Part shown: positions 1-8,269 of the stretch, piece by piece | Numbering within the stretch: the stretch's first letter is position 1 | How the letters are laid out: each line of letters opens with the position of its first letter | Assembly: GCA_002471345.1 (NCBI GenBank) | Contig: DKPS01000107.1 | Location: 1-44,062, forward strand | Reading direction: 5' to 3' | DNA length: 44,062 nucleotides | Origin: Saprospiraceae bacterium UBA7328 | Lineage (GTDB): Bacteria; Bacteroidota; Bacteroidia; Chitinophagales; Saprospiraceae | Translations under genes and position numbers: made by a program | Notes under the pieces: model-generated | What the model was told of the DNA's origin: nothing | Database searches by the model: none | What the model saw: only the letters and a program-made list of their open reading frames with translations

Positions 1-241
1 CTTAAGTAACGTAAGTCTTCAGGTTCATTTGCTAATGGGAAAGCGTAAATACGATTATCAAAGCAAGAATTTTAAGAATACAATCAACTAAAACAAACAG
101 GCCATTTCTTACTATTTCAATTAGTTAGAAAATAACAGATTTATAATGAACTTGATGATTAAGCATTGGCAGTTACCAATTCATTTCAAACTGTCTTAAG
201 GCGAATCCATATTTTATTCCATCTAGCCTTTCCGATATTGA

Positions 242-258
242 TTTACTACTTTAGTAAA
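242..258. promoter_or_regulatory. Inverted repeat TTTACTA-CTT-TAGTAAA, candidate operator
   Basis: A perfect inverted repeat with 7-base arms and a 3-base spacer ends 56 bases before the DUF6090 start at 314. A near copy, TTTCCTA-TAT-TAGGAAA, lies at 7078-7094, about 60 bases before the DUF6090 start at 7155. The shared architecture and distance suggest a binding site for a dimeric regulator. That function is inferred; only the repeats are seen. Confidence 0.35.
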
Positions 259-276
259 TAAATGAATTGCGTAAAT

Positions 277-296
277 ACAGATCTTGTGCTTCATTA
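277..296 (+). repeat. Conserved DUF6090 leader, copy 1
   Basis: The sequence ACAGATcTTGTGCTTcATTA ends 17 bases before the ATG at 314. It matches 18 of 20 bases at 11264-11283 before another DUF6090 gene, and a weaker form (GAGCCTTATTA) lies near 7970 before the DUF6090 relic. The bases following it (AATCAATAAACAATG) also resemble those at 7985-8000. It may be a promoter or leader, or the start of a mobile single-gene unit. Confidence 0.5.
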
Positions 297-313
297 GTTC
301 TAATCAATAAACA

Positions 314-1033
314 ATGATAAAATTCTTTAGAAAAATCAGACAACAGTTTCTCGTTGAGAATAAGGTTAGGAGGTATTTTTTTTATGCATTTGGTGAGATT
401 GTATTGGTTGTTTTGGGAATTCTAATTGCCTTATCAATCAATAACTGGAATGAAGGGAGAAAGAATGATCAGAAAGAATCACTTTTAATAAAGAACATAA
501 TCGAAGATCTAAAATTAGATTCGGTCCTCATCAGCCAATCATTGAGTGAAATGGAGGATCAAATACATGTCGTTGACGAATTAATTTCTAAAGCACTAGG
601 CAGCGAAAAAATATTGAATTATGATTCAATGGGTCTTGTTCGATTCTCATCGAATTTTCGACCAATTGCTCAACGAAACCATGCTGAAGCTGTCAGCAAC
701 TTGGAAAATGAATTCACCAGAGAAATACTTCAAAATTATTTTTTAAAGGAAGATGATGTAATGGATATTTTCATAGAGTACCATGATATCATTCACAACA
801 AAATCAGATCTTATCTTAGTGATGTAGGAATGCACAATCTGAAATCACTTTATGAGGAACCGTCAAATGAATTAGTACCAGTACTTCTTCAACCTGATAT
901 TCTAGAAGAACAACTAAGAGAAGTAAAATTTCAACAGCTTCTCTTTGAACGGCATCTTAAATCCAGTTCATTTAAAATGCTTTTAAACGTTCTAAAAACA
1001 GACAATCAAGAGCTTATCAATATTCTAAGCTAG
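314..1033 (+). CDS. DUF6090 family membrane-anchored protein (copy 1)
   Basis: The 239-residue product starts with the basic amphipathic signature MIKFFRKIRQ, followed by a single membrane segment (about residues 24-43, FYAFGEIVLVVLGILIALSI) ending in NNWNE, all hallmarks of DUF6090 proteins of Bacteroidota. The rest is a charged, helix-rich, probably extracytoplasmic domain. No enzymatic motif is visible and the family has no established function. It is the first of three intact copies here (also 7155 and 11303), with a fourth relic at 7998. The ATG is fixed by family conservation and is preceded by an A-rich stretch, not a Shine-Dalgarno sequence. It stands alone, with about 200 bases to the next gene. 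Confidence 0.88.
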   Translation: MIKFFRKIRQQFLVENKVRRYFFYAFGEIVLVVLGILIALSINNWNEGRKNDQKESLLIKNIIEDLKLDSVLISQSLSEMEDQIHVVDELISKALGSEKILNYDSMGLVRFSSNFRPIAQRNHAEAVSNLENEFTREILQNYFLKEDDVMDIFIEYHDIIHNKIRSYLSDVGMHNLKSLYEEPSNELVPVLLQPDILEEQLREVKFQQLLFERHLKSSSFKMLLNVLKTDNQELINILS

Positions 1034-1233
1034 GACTATAATTTTTGATGATTTTTTTCACTATTTTTTTGAGGTAAAAACCTACCTATAAAAGATTCTG
1101 ATAGAAATTAAATTACATTCGATATAATCTGAAATCTGATTAGAAAAAAGCACACACCTTAACTTTTACAAACCTAATTAACGGTTTACACCAAAAATCC
1201 GTTCTTAAGTTACAAATTCAGAATCCAACATAA

Positions 1234-1980
1234 ATGAAAAGAGAGATTATGAAATATATCATTACTGGCTTGATTGGCTTTCTTTTTCTACCTGTTTTTG
1301 CTCAAGAATATCCTGAAGAACTACGTGGTGATTCGTTAGCAATTATTGACGCAGAAAAAATGGTAGCAAGAATGGGCGGCATGAAAATATGGAAGCAAAT
1401 AAAATTTCTACATTTTGTACATGAATGGCATCCCATTAATAGAGTTGATACCTATATAGAAAATGAAATACTTGACCTTACGTCTTCGTCTTCTTGGGTA
1501 GACAGAAAAAGTGAAATCAAGCATGACATTCGAGCCTATAGTCCAGAGGGAAAGTATTAGTATTGGACTATTAAAGATGGCTTCTTTGCATATGGCTTCA
1601 AAAACATATGGAGAGCAGCAATCGAAAGAGCGCCATTTAACTTTTATCATATTGTTAGAGCCATAGCCATAAAAGATTCCTTTTATGAAGTCCAATATGG
1701 CAAATCAGATATTCCAAATACCAAACAAATCATTTTTTATGGTCCTGATGGAATTCTAAGAGGTTGGGTAATATTGAATGCCAAAAAGGAGCCAGTAGTT
1801 AAAGCAACTCCTGAATATAGATATACACTTGGCCCATTAAAAAGATTTGGAAACTTATGGGTATCTAACTGGGGTGTTTACGATACTGGATACACCCGTT
1901 ATGAAATGATTTCACTCATTGGGGACAATCAAGCACCAGATTCAACTTTGTTTCTGCCACCATCAGAATTTGTAAAGTAG
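1234..1980 (+). pseudogene. Secreted protein interrupted by in-frame TAG
   Basis: One reading frame runs from the ATG at 1234 (or 1249) to the TAG at 1978, broken only by a TAG at 1558-1560. The N-terminus is a Sec signal peptide (MKYIITGLIGFLFLPVFAQ). Before the break the frame encodes 108 residues with the segment MVARMGGMKIWKQIK; after it the protein-like frame continues with YWTIKDGFFAYGFKN and ends with a C-terminus rich in Trp and Tyr. The stop sits in a near-perfect tandem hexamer (TATTAG then TATTGG), so a 6-base duplication with one substitution would explain it; without it the protein would read EGKYWTIKDG. I do not recognise the family with confidence; the general form is a periplasmic beta-rich protein. 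Sequencing error or a true nonsense mutation are both possible. Confidence 0.65.
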
Positions 1981-2275
1981 ACGTTCAATTATCTTGATAA
2001 GAAGACAATGTATCCTGGTATTTGCCGACGATGTTGACAACACTTTGGAATCTTGTTGACTAAATATGTGGCTTAAGATTCTATCTGCACATCTCAAATT
2101 TGAAACAAAAGATACTTTTACGGAATGCCCTTACTAAGTCATCATTAGGATAAACTAAATTTACTAATTGTAAAAATGTAATTCTATAGAAAAAGATACC
2201 TTCCAACCTAGATTGAAAGGCCAATCAACTAATTTTATAATTTGACTCTCTAAATTGCCTTATAATTTATCAATA

Positions 2276-3574
2276 TTAATGGCCATATTTATCCGAATAC
2301 CTCTTATAGAGAGCCTGTTGTTTGTTGTCCAAAGTGATTCGCTTTCCGCTGATAAAAGCATCGCTCAATACACTTGATCGAATATCCAATGCATCGCCTT
2401 CTGAGATAAACAATGTTGCATTTTTACCTACAGTTAAGGTCCCTACTCTATCCGAGATCCCAAGTATTTCAGCAGTATTAGATGTAATCGTTTTTAGCGC
2501 ATCTTCTTTATTCATACCATAAGCTACTGCCGTACCGGCATAAAAAGGAAGATTCCGAGCGTTAGCTAGCATACCGGAATGTGATAACCCAACAGTCACT
2601 CCCTCTTCTGTCAAAAGATGAGGTAGCCGATAAGGCAGATCGATATCCTGATCAGGCCTAGTTGGCAAACTATGTACTGGAGGTATGATTACACCAATAT
2701 TATTATCCCTCAGGAAGGCCGAAATATAAAGTGCTGGTATGCCAGCTACAACGGCCATTTTTTTAACACCTTGAGCTTTAGCTAGATTCACGGCTTCAAT
2801 GATTTCTTTTGGTCCTGAAGCGTGGATCATAAGTGTGATCGAACCATCAAACAGCCCTTGCATTTTTTCTAGTTTCAAATTAGCCGCTCTGTCAGTAAGT
2901 TGTCCATAAGACTTGGCATCCTCAAAGTGTTTCTTAAGTGCCGCCACATCTTTAGTATAGTTTTGATTAGGACTTTCGGAAACGGTAAAAGTGCTAAAAT
3001 CAAACCTTCTCCTAGTCTTTCCTGGCCAATTCAAATGCATGGCAATATCTGTACTATGAGCAGCGTCTTCCCAATTCCAACCTTCTAATTCCATAACCGA
3101 TGAAGTGCCCGATATTGTACCACCTACAGGGGTAGTCTCTGTTAAGAGTATTCCATTAAAACGCATAGTTGGAATATTTTCAGAATCGGTATTGTATGCT
3201 ATAATAGAGCGCACATTCGGATTAATAGAACCATCTTCAGATTGATCATTAGTAGCTCTGACAGCATTGACTTCTACAAGTCCCAACTGCGAATTAGGTA
3301 AGATGAACCCCGGATAAACATGCTGGCCAGTGGCATCTATTACATCGTATTTTGACATATCGACACTAATCGTTGAGGCATCAGCAACAATTGTCAATTT
3401 TCCATTCTCAAAAGCAATAGCGGAGTTATCAATTACACTACCGTTACCAAGGTGGGCGGTGGCATTCATTACAATAATGGGTTTGTCTTGATCCTTGGCT
3501 GGTATTGGTACTTGTCCATTTAACAGCCCGGAAAACGATAGCAGCAAAACTAAGATGTATATTATTTTGTTCAT
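2276..3574 (-). CDS. Secreted amidohydrolase-like protein lacking the HxH motif
   Basis: The 432-residue product carries a Sec signal peptide (MNKIIYILVLLLSFSGLLNGQ). An upstream in-frame start exists at 3625 but would overlap the preceding gene, so 3574 is preferred; it leaves a 10-base gap. The protein has the amidohydrolase-superfamily composite-domain strands (NATAHLGNGSVIDNSAIAFENG) and the end-of-barrel pattern (NTAEILGISDRVGTLTVGKNATLFI). Where active members have HxH after PGFID, this one reads PGFILPNSQLGL, so two metal ligands are missing. From memory, this is typical of the short partner in paired amidohydrolases of Bacteroidota. It probably works with, or stabilises, the product of the gene just upstream; that role is inferred. 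Confidence 0.8.
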   Translation of the reverse strand: MNKIIYILVLLLSFSGLLNGQVPIPAKDQDKPIIVMNATAHLGNGSVIDNSAIAFENGKLTIVADASTISVDMSKYDVIDATGQHVYPGFILPNSQLGLVEVNAVRATNDQSEDGSINPNVRSIIAYNTDSENIPTMRFNGILLTETTPVGGTISGTSSVMELEGWNWEDAAHSTDIAMHLNWPGKTRRRFDFSTFTVSESPNQNYTKDVAALKKHFEDAKSYGQLTDRAANLKLEKMQGLFDGSITLMIHASGPKEIIEAVNLAKAQGVKKMAVVAGIPALYISAFLRDNNIGVIIPPVHSLPTRPDQDIDLPYRLPHLLTEEGVTVGLSHSGMLANARNLPFYAGTAVAYGMNKEDALKTITSNTAEILGISDRVGTLTVGKNATLFISEGDALDIRSSVLSDAFISGKRITLDNKQQALYKRYSDKYGH

Positions 3575-3584
3575 TATTCTAATT

Positions 3585-6500
3585 TTAATCGTGATTGATA
3601 ATGTGAGAATAATGTTCAACATCACAATGAAATTCTAATTGTATCCTCGAATTCGGTCTCTGAGTTTTGCCTCCTTTCTTTTTCACTCCTTTCATCTTTT
3701 GAATGAGTCGAGCTCTTTCTATTCTTAAATCTTTTCTTGCTTTTTCATCTTTGTCGAGATCAAAATAAATTTTACCGTCTATGATAGTTTTCTCAGCTCG
3801 TGCATAACTAGATAGTGGATGATCGGTCCATAAAACAACATCCGCATCTTTTCCAACTTTGATACTTCCCATATCATCATCCAAGTGTAACATTTTTGCC
3901 GGATTTAGTGTGACCATCTTCCATGCATCTTCTTCTGATATGCCACCATATTTAATGGTTTTGGCAGCTTCCTGATTCAATCGTCTTCCCATATTTGAAT
4001 CATCAGAATTAATTGCGGTCAATACTCCTTCGCGATGCATGATTGCTGCATTATATGGTATGGCATATCTGACCTCCCACTTATAATTCCACCAATCAGA
4101 GAATGTAGAAGCTGCTACCCCATGTTCCCTCATTTTGTCAGCTACCTTATATCCTTCTAAAATATGAGTGAAAGTATTCACCCTGAATCCAAAGTACTCG
4201 GCTACTTTCATCAGCATATTGATCTCTGATTGAACATATGAGTGGCAAGTGATGAAACGTTCTCCGTTGACTATCTCCAACATCGCCTCATGTGCAAGAT
4301 CTTTTCTTGGCTTATCCGTGTTCGATTTTTCAGTATCGCTCAGGGCATTGTAAGTATTCCATTTTTTCTCATATTCTACTGCATTGGTAAATGCGTCCAT
4401 ATATACTTGCTCGACACCCATTCTGGATTGAGGATACCTGATAGACGCTGCATTAGAAGATCGCTTTACATTTTCCCCAAGTGCAAATTTTATAAATTCA
4501 TCAGCACCAGCAATTTTCATATTTTCAGGAGATTCTCCCCATCTAAGTTTTATAAGAGCAGATTGTCCTCCTATAGGATTAGCAGAACCATGTAGGACCT
4601 GGGCTGCTGTAACTCCACCTGCTAGTGTCCTATAGATATTGATCTGCTCGGGATTAATTTGATCTCCAATACGGACCATTCCTGAATTGGTAGCTCTCTC
4701 ATTACCACCACCGCCAATATGTGTGTGCTCATCTATGATTCCTGAAGTAAGGTGTTTGCCTGTACCATCCACAACCTTTGCGCCTCTTTCTCTGAGGTTT
4801 TGGCCTATTCGTGAAATTTTTCCATCAGACAGCAGTACATCTGTTTCTGCCAAGATACCTTCCGATTCATTGGTCCAAACAGTTGTATTTTTAATAAGAA
4901 TCTTTTCCTGAGATGGTAATTGTTCATTTCCAAATGCTATAAATGGATATATGACTTTTCCTATCTCTTCATCTTTACTTTCCACACTTTTCTTGCCTTT
5001 TTTCCCTCGATCACTTTCTTTTGAAGTCTCCTCTGAAGGCAGATCACTTTTACGAGTGGCGTCCCATGATACCCATCTACCATCTACAAGCTGTCCGGAG
5101 CCCTTCCATCCGGATGATGTCTTCCAACCTGATAATCTTATTTCCTCTTTATCTTCTTTCTTATCCTTGACTCCAAGAGTAACCAATTCTTTATCAATTT
5201 TGGACGAGACATCTACTTTAGTAGAATCATTGATTATTATTTTGAATTTCTGAGCTCCGGGCTTACCACTTACTTCTAAATTATAATTTTGATCCCCTAT
5301 AGATAGAGTGTAGACTCCACTGTCATCACTTTTGTCCAAAGGCTTGTATCTGAATGCTTCACCTTGTACCCAATTTTCTAAAATCTCAGTTTTTTCATCA
5401 AATAAGCCACCAGATGTTATAATGAAATTTGCAACCATTCCTTCGTTTAGCTTTCCAATTCGATCTTGCATGTTCAACATTGCAGCAGGAATAGTTGTCA
5501 GTGCTTCAAGTGCCTTTGATTCGCTAAGGCCATGTTTGATAGCCTTTCTAATATTAGCCATAAAATCAGCCTTCTTCTTAACACCTGAAGATGTCAATGC
5601 GAAGTTGATATTATTTTTTTCCAATGTGCTTGGGTTCGTTGGTGCTAATTCCCAGTGCTTCATGTCAGATAGAGATACTTTTTCGGCATCAAGAGGATCA
5701 GACACATCATATGCATCAGGAAAATTTACAGGTACAATTAAAGAGGCTCCAGATCTTTTAATTTCAGCTACTCTTTTATAATCATCACCTCCACTTTTTA
5801 TAATATAATTTACATCAAATTCATCGCCTACCTTATCTGCACGGAGGACGTTCATCCAATTTCCAGCATCAAAAAATTGGGGAATCTGTTGATTATCAAT
5901 CCATGCCTCCAGCGTCTGATCCGTGAATGGTTTGGTCTTATGATTGTTATACCACGCTGCATCAAGATAGGTTTGACGAAGTAAAGAAATAAAACCCATC
6001 ATAGATCCCGGATAGTTTTGACTTGACGTACCCTTATTAAATGAATAATGCGCCGCAGCCTTATTGTTTAAAACAACCTTATTATCTGAAGACTCGCCAA
6101 GTGTGACCAAAGAAGACGAACCACGCGATATCCCATCAGCTCTGAAAGTAAGTACTGCGCCAAATCCATTCTTGCGCCAATCTCCTGCAGACTTTTTATC
6201 AATTGTAAATACATCTGAAGCATTAAAATGGGATTTAATGGCTTCATTCGCATTGTAAGCTCCTTTAGTATCACTCATGATTTGTTCAGGGCCTCTGAAT
6301 CCACCTCCCCTTGATCTGCTTTCTGCTTCAGGCATCCCATAATTGGTATGCAGATCAATCATCGATGAATATATGTGTTTGCCAGCCAGATCAATTCGCG
6401 TATATCCACTGGGTATATCGATATTGTTTCCAGCACCAACAATCATCCCTTTTTGGATCAGAAGAATGCCATCGGTTATCGTTGTATTGTGATCAACTAC

Positions 6501-6638
6501 AATAGTAGCATTAGTAAATGCATATGCGTCGACTCGATCATCGAGAACATCATTTCGGGGGAAGGTCTCTTGTGATGTCATGTGAAGTGCACACATGAAC
6601 AAGATTAAGAGAACAACACAACTTTTAAAATTCGTCAT
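3585..6638 (-). CDS. Two-domain secreted amidohydrolase (imidazolonepropionase-like)
   Basis: The 1017-residue product begins at the ATG at 6638, which opens a Sec signal peptide (MTNFKSCVVLLILFMCALHMTSQ); an ATG at 6674 only adds 12 unlikely residues. Two amidohydrolase modules follow. The first (about residues 30-440) has a degenerate metal site (MIDLHTNYG in place of DxHxH). The second (about residues 580-960) is canonical: IIDEHTH with His638 and His640, a later CHSYVQSE, THILEGYK, and the distal Asp in AINSDDSN. Between them lies a charged beta-rich linker (WKTSSGWKGSGQLVDGRW). Likely substrates are cyclic amides or cyclic dipeptides, but nothing in the sequence fixes this. It is the first gene of a two-gene operon with the HxH-less partner downstream. 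Confidence 0.85.
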   Translation of the reverse strand: MTNFKSCVVLLILFMCALHMTSQETFPRNDVLDDRVDAYAFTNATIVVDHNTTITDGILLIQKGMIVGAGNNIDIPSGYTRIDLAGKHIYSSMIDLHTNYGMPEAESRSRGGGFRGPEQIMSDTKGAYNANEAIKSHFNASDVFTIDKKSAGDWRKNGFGAVLTFRADGISRGSSSLVTLGESSDNKVVLNNKAAAHYSFNKGTSSQNYPGSMMGFISLLRQTYLDAAWYNNHKTKPFTDQTLEAWIDNQQIPQFFDAGNWMNVLRADKVGDEFDVNYIIKSGGDDYKRVAEIKRSGASLIVPVNFPDAYDVSDPLDAEKVSLSDMKHWELAPTNPSTLEKNNINFALTSSGVKKKADFMANIRKAIKHGLSESKALEALTTIPAAMLNMQDRIGKLNEGMVANFIITSGGLFDEKTEILENWVQGEAFRYKPLDKSDDSGVYTLSIGDQNYNLEVSGKPGAQKFKIIINDSTKVDVSSKIDKELVTLGVKDKKEDKEEIRLSGWKTSSGWKGSGQLVDGRWVSWDATRKSDLPSEETSKESDRGKKGKKSVESKDEEIGKVIYPFIAFGNEQLPSQEKILIKNTTVWTNESEGILAETDVLLSDGKISRIGQNLRERGAKVVDGTGKHLTSGIIDEHTHIGGGGNERATNSGMVRIGDQINPEQINIYRTLAGGVTAAQVLHGSANPIGGQSALIKLRWGESPENMKIAGADEFIKFALGENVKRSSNAASIRYPQSRMGVEQVYMDAFTNAVEYEKKWNTYNALSDTEKSNTDKPRKDLAHEAMLEIVNGERFITCHSYVQSEINMLMKVAEYFGFRVNTFTHILEGYKVADKMREHGVAASTFSDWWNYKWEVRYAIPYNAAIMHREGVLTAINSDDSNMGRRLNQEAAKTIKYGGISEEDAWKMVTLNPAKMLHLDDDMGSIKVGKDADVVLWTDHPLSSYARAEKTIIDGKIYFDLDKDEKARKDLRIERARLIQKMKGVKKKGGKTQRPNSRIQLEFHCDVEHYSHIINHD

Positions 6639-7154
6639 TTTGACATGATTTAGTTCATCTAAAATAAAATGCAAGGAGTATATAGAAGTTTTCCTTTGGT
6701 TATGATTCCAATGTAAGAAATAATGAGTACTTGTAAAATATTTAGATTGCTAGAGATTACTTGCAATGAGGAATACGGACATAGATTAGTGTAAATTAAA
6801 GATTAAGGTAAATTATCCTTTGCTGATTATTAGGAAGTCTGATTTTAGAAAAAATAAGGCAATCATGAATTGAACATTCACTTTGACATTTTTGCCGAAA
6901 TGAAATTAATCTTGTTGAGCCTGTATCAATTTATCCACCTTTGGGACTTGACTTCCTCTTATGGTACCTCTCCTTTTCATCTATATATTTTGTATTCTGA
7001 GAATCCTCTGAATCAATTAATTCTTTAAACCCTGGGGGCTGTTTTTATATTTTATGCCAACTACCTTCTCATTTTGATTTCCTATATTAGGAAAAAGTAC
7101 AGTGCGTATATACTAACGATAGTGGTCAATAGACGAAAAAAATACTAATACTAA
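6639..7154. other. Intergenic region between divergent amidohydrolase and DUF6090 genes
   Basis: About 515 bases with no supportable gene. It must contain divergent promoters for the minus-strand amidohydrolase operon and the plus-strand DUF6090 gene. The only clear structure is the inverted repeat at 7078-7094. A TATATTTTG near 6990 resembles the Bacteroidota -7 element (TAnnTTTG) with one extra base; I do not call it a promoter. Confidence 0.5.
7078..7094. promoter_or_regulatory. Inverted repeat TTTCCTA-TAT-TAGGAAA, candidate operator
   Basis: A perfect 7-3-7 inverted repeat lies about 60 bases before the DUF6090 start at 7155. It differs from the repeat at 242-258 by one symmetric base pair, and sits at nearly the same distance from a paralogous start. 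This is the strongest regulatory candidate for the DUF6090 genes, although the third copy (11303) lacks an obvious equivalent. Confidence 0.35.
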
Positions 7155-7895
7155 ATGATAAAATTCTTTCGAAGAATAAGACAAAGATTGTTAGATGAAA
7201 GAAATCTGAAAAAATATCTGATTTATGCAATTGGAGAGATCCTACTTGTCATGATAGGTATTTTGTTGGCTTTGCAATTTAATAATTGGAATGAAAGTCA
7301 GAAAGACCGAACGAATGAAAAGAAAATATTAATTGATCTAAGAGAGGAAATCCAAACCAATAAACAAAAGTTGATTTTTTCAATAAATAGGAGAGAAAAA
7401 CTAAATCAACCTATTAACAGGTATCTGGAATTAGTATTAGAAAAAAAAATTAACTATAATGAATTCATAAAGGTGCATAAAACAAGTTTTTACTCAGGCA
7501 CAGTAAACCCCTCTTTTGGTGTAATAAATTCTCTTATTTCGTCAGGATCAATCAACCTCATTAGAAGTGATTCTCTGAAGTACATGTTAACAGATTGGAA
7601 AGACAATGTGGAGGATTTTTTAGATTTAGAAGAAAAAATGTTTTCTGGACACAGGAGATTTACAGAATTTTTTTACGATAAATTTCCAAAACAAGAAAAC
7701 AAATACCACAACTACAATTCAGAAGAATTAGAAAATAGATACAACATTATTGTAAATGATGTCGAATATTTAAATCGTATGTTATTGATCCATAATCATT
7801 TAAATGCTGGAGTCAGAATGGGAAATGAGTTAACAGACTACATTGATGAAATGACATATCTCATCAATAAAGAATTAGACTTGATGAATGAATAA
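7155..7895 (+). CDS. DUF6090 family membrane-anchored protein (copy 2)
   Basis: The 246-residue product begins MIKFFRRIRQ and has one membrane segment (about residues 24-43, IYAIGEILLVMIGILLAL) followed by QFNNWNES. The remainder is a Lys/Glu-rich, mostly helical domain with NPSFGVINSLISSGSINLI, a segment shared in form with copy 3 at 11303 (DPSMGMVNSIMNS) but not clearly with copy 1. The first 15 bases of the gene are identical in all four copies (ATGATAAAATTCTTT). The function is unknown. The gene is followed by a 67-base element (7902-7968) that recurs after copy 3, so the gene and its trailer look like one unit. Confidence 0.88.
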   Translation: MIKFFRRIRQRLLDERNLKKYLIYAIGEILLVMIGILLALQFNNWNESQKDRTNEKKILIDLREEIQTNKQKLIFSINRREKLNQPINRYLELVLEKKINYNEFIKVHKTSFYSGTVNPSFGVINSLISSGSINLIRSDSLKYMLTDWKDNVEDFLDLEEKMFSGHRRFTEFFYDKFPKQENKYHNYNSEELENRYNIIVNDVEYLNRMLLIHNHLNAGVRMGNELTDYIDEMTYLINKELDLMNE

Positions 7896-7901
7896 AAAAA
7901 C

Positions 7902-7968
7902 GAACCACCAACAAAGCATTAAATGTTTATGGCTCCTGTTTAGTCTCCACTGCATTTATCCAGTCACC
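7902..7968 (+). repeat. DUF6090 trailer element, copy A
   Basis: This element lies directly after the DUF6090 copy 2 stop. It shares an ordered series of words with the element at 12064-12135 after copy 3: GAACnACnnA, AAGCA, AATGTTTATG, GCTCC, TTT, GC, CAT(A)TAT/TTATCC and final ACC. An 8-base insertion (TAATCATA) is present only in the later copy. Such paired trailers after paralogous genes suggest joint duplication or mobility, possibly as an attC-like recombination site. I did not find a strong hairpin in it. Confidence 0.45.
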
Positions 7969-7997
7969 TGAGCCTTATTATGATCAACCAATAACCA

Positions 7998-8060
7998 ATG
8001 ATAAAATTCTTTAGATAAATTAAAAAGCAATTACCATCTGAAGACAAGTTCAGCAAGGTC
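7998..8060 (+). pseudogene. Relic 5-prime end of a fourth DUF6090 gene
   Basis: The first codons read M-I-K-F-F-R, then a TAA, then I-K-K-Q-L-P-S-E-D-K-F-S-K, which fits the family start (MIKFFRKIRQ followed by L..E.KF.KY). The nucleotide match to the other copies begins at the ATG (ATGATAAAATTCTTTAGA) and includes the upstream AACCAATAACCA. The similarity fades after about 20 codons, with no membrane segment, so only the 5-prime end survives. It is a truncated, nonsense-bearing remnant. Confidence 0.6.
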
Positions 8061-8269
8061 AATTGTGGACCGCTATGCACTCCAAGGACCAATTTCTATC
8101 AATCGATAACAGTTATAGCTTATCTGGAGGGAAGGCCCCTTAGTCCTTTCGAATTCATCACTTATTTTAATGCATTAAGATGAGACAGACCGATGATATT
8201 TCCTCTACATTGCGTCAAATTCGCTCGACTAATATTAATTTAACGCCACCATTCACCAAAAAGTAAATC

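Larger units (their letters stand above)
1..313. other. Intergenic region upstream of first DUF6090 gene
   Basis: I find no supportable gene in this stretch. It holds two elements described separately: a perfect 7-3-7 inverted repeat at 242-258, and a 20-base leader at 277-296 that recurs almost identically before the DUF6090 gene at 11303. The short reading frames here have no recognisable protein character. Confidence 0.5.
7896..8269. other. Intergenic region with DUF6090 trailer and DUF6090 relic
   Basis: This 374-base stretch has no intact gene. It contains the trailer element (7902-7968), then a leader-like stretch (7970-7997), then the 5-prime end of a decayed DUF6090 gene (from 7998). 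After about 8060 I see no further recognisable coding similarity up to the peptidase start at 8270. Confidence 0.6.

Noticed and set aside
3575..3625. Upstream start of the short amidohydrolase at 3625
   Set aside because: It would overlap the end of the preceding gene and bury a clean signal peptide that starts at 3574.
4242..6575. Several long plus-strand frames opposite the two-domain amidohydrolase
   Set aside because: They are shadows of the minus-strand gene, with atypical residue composition and no motif.
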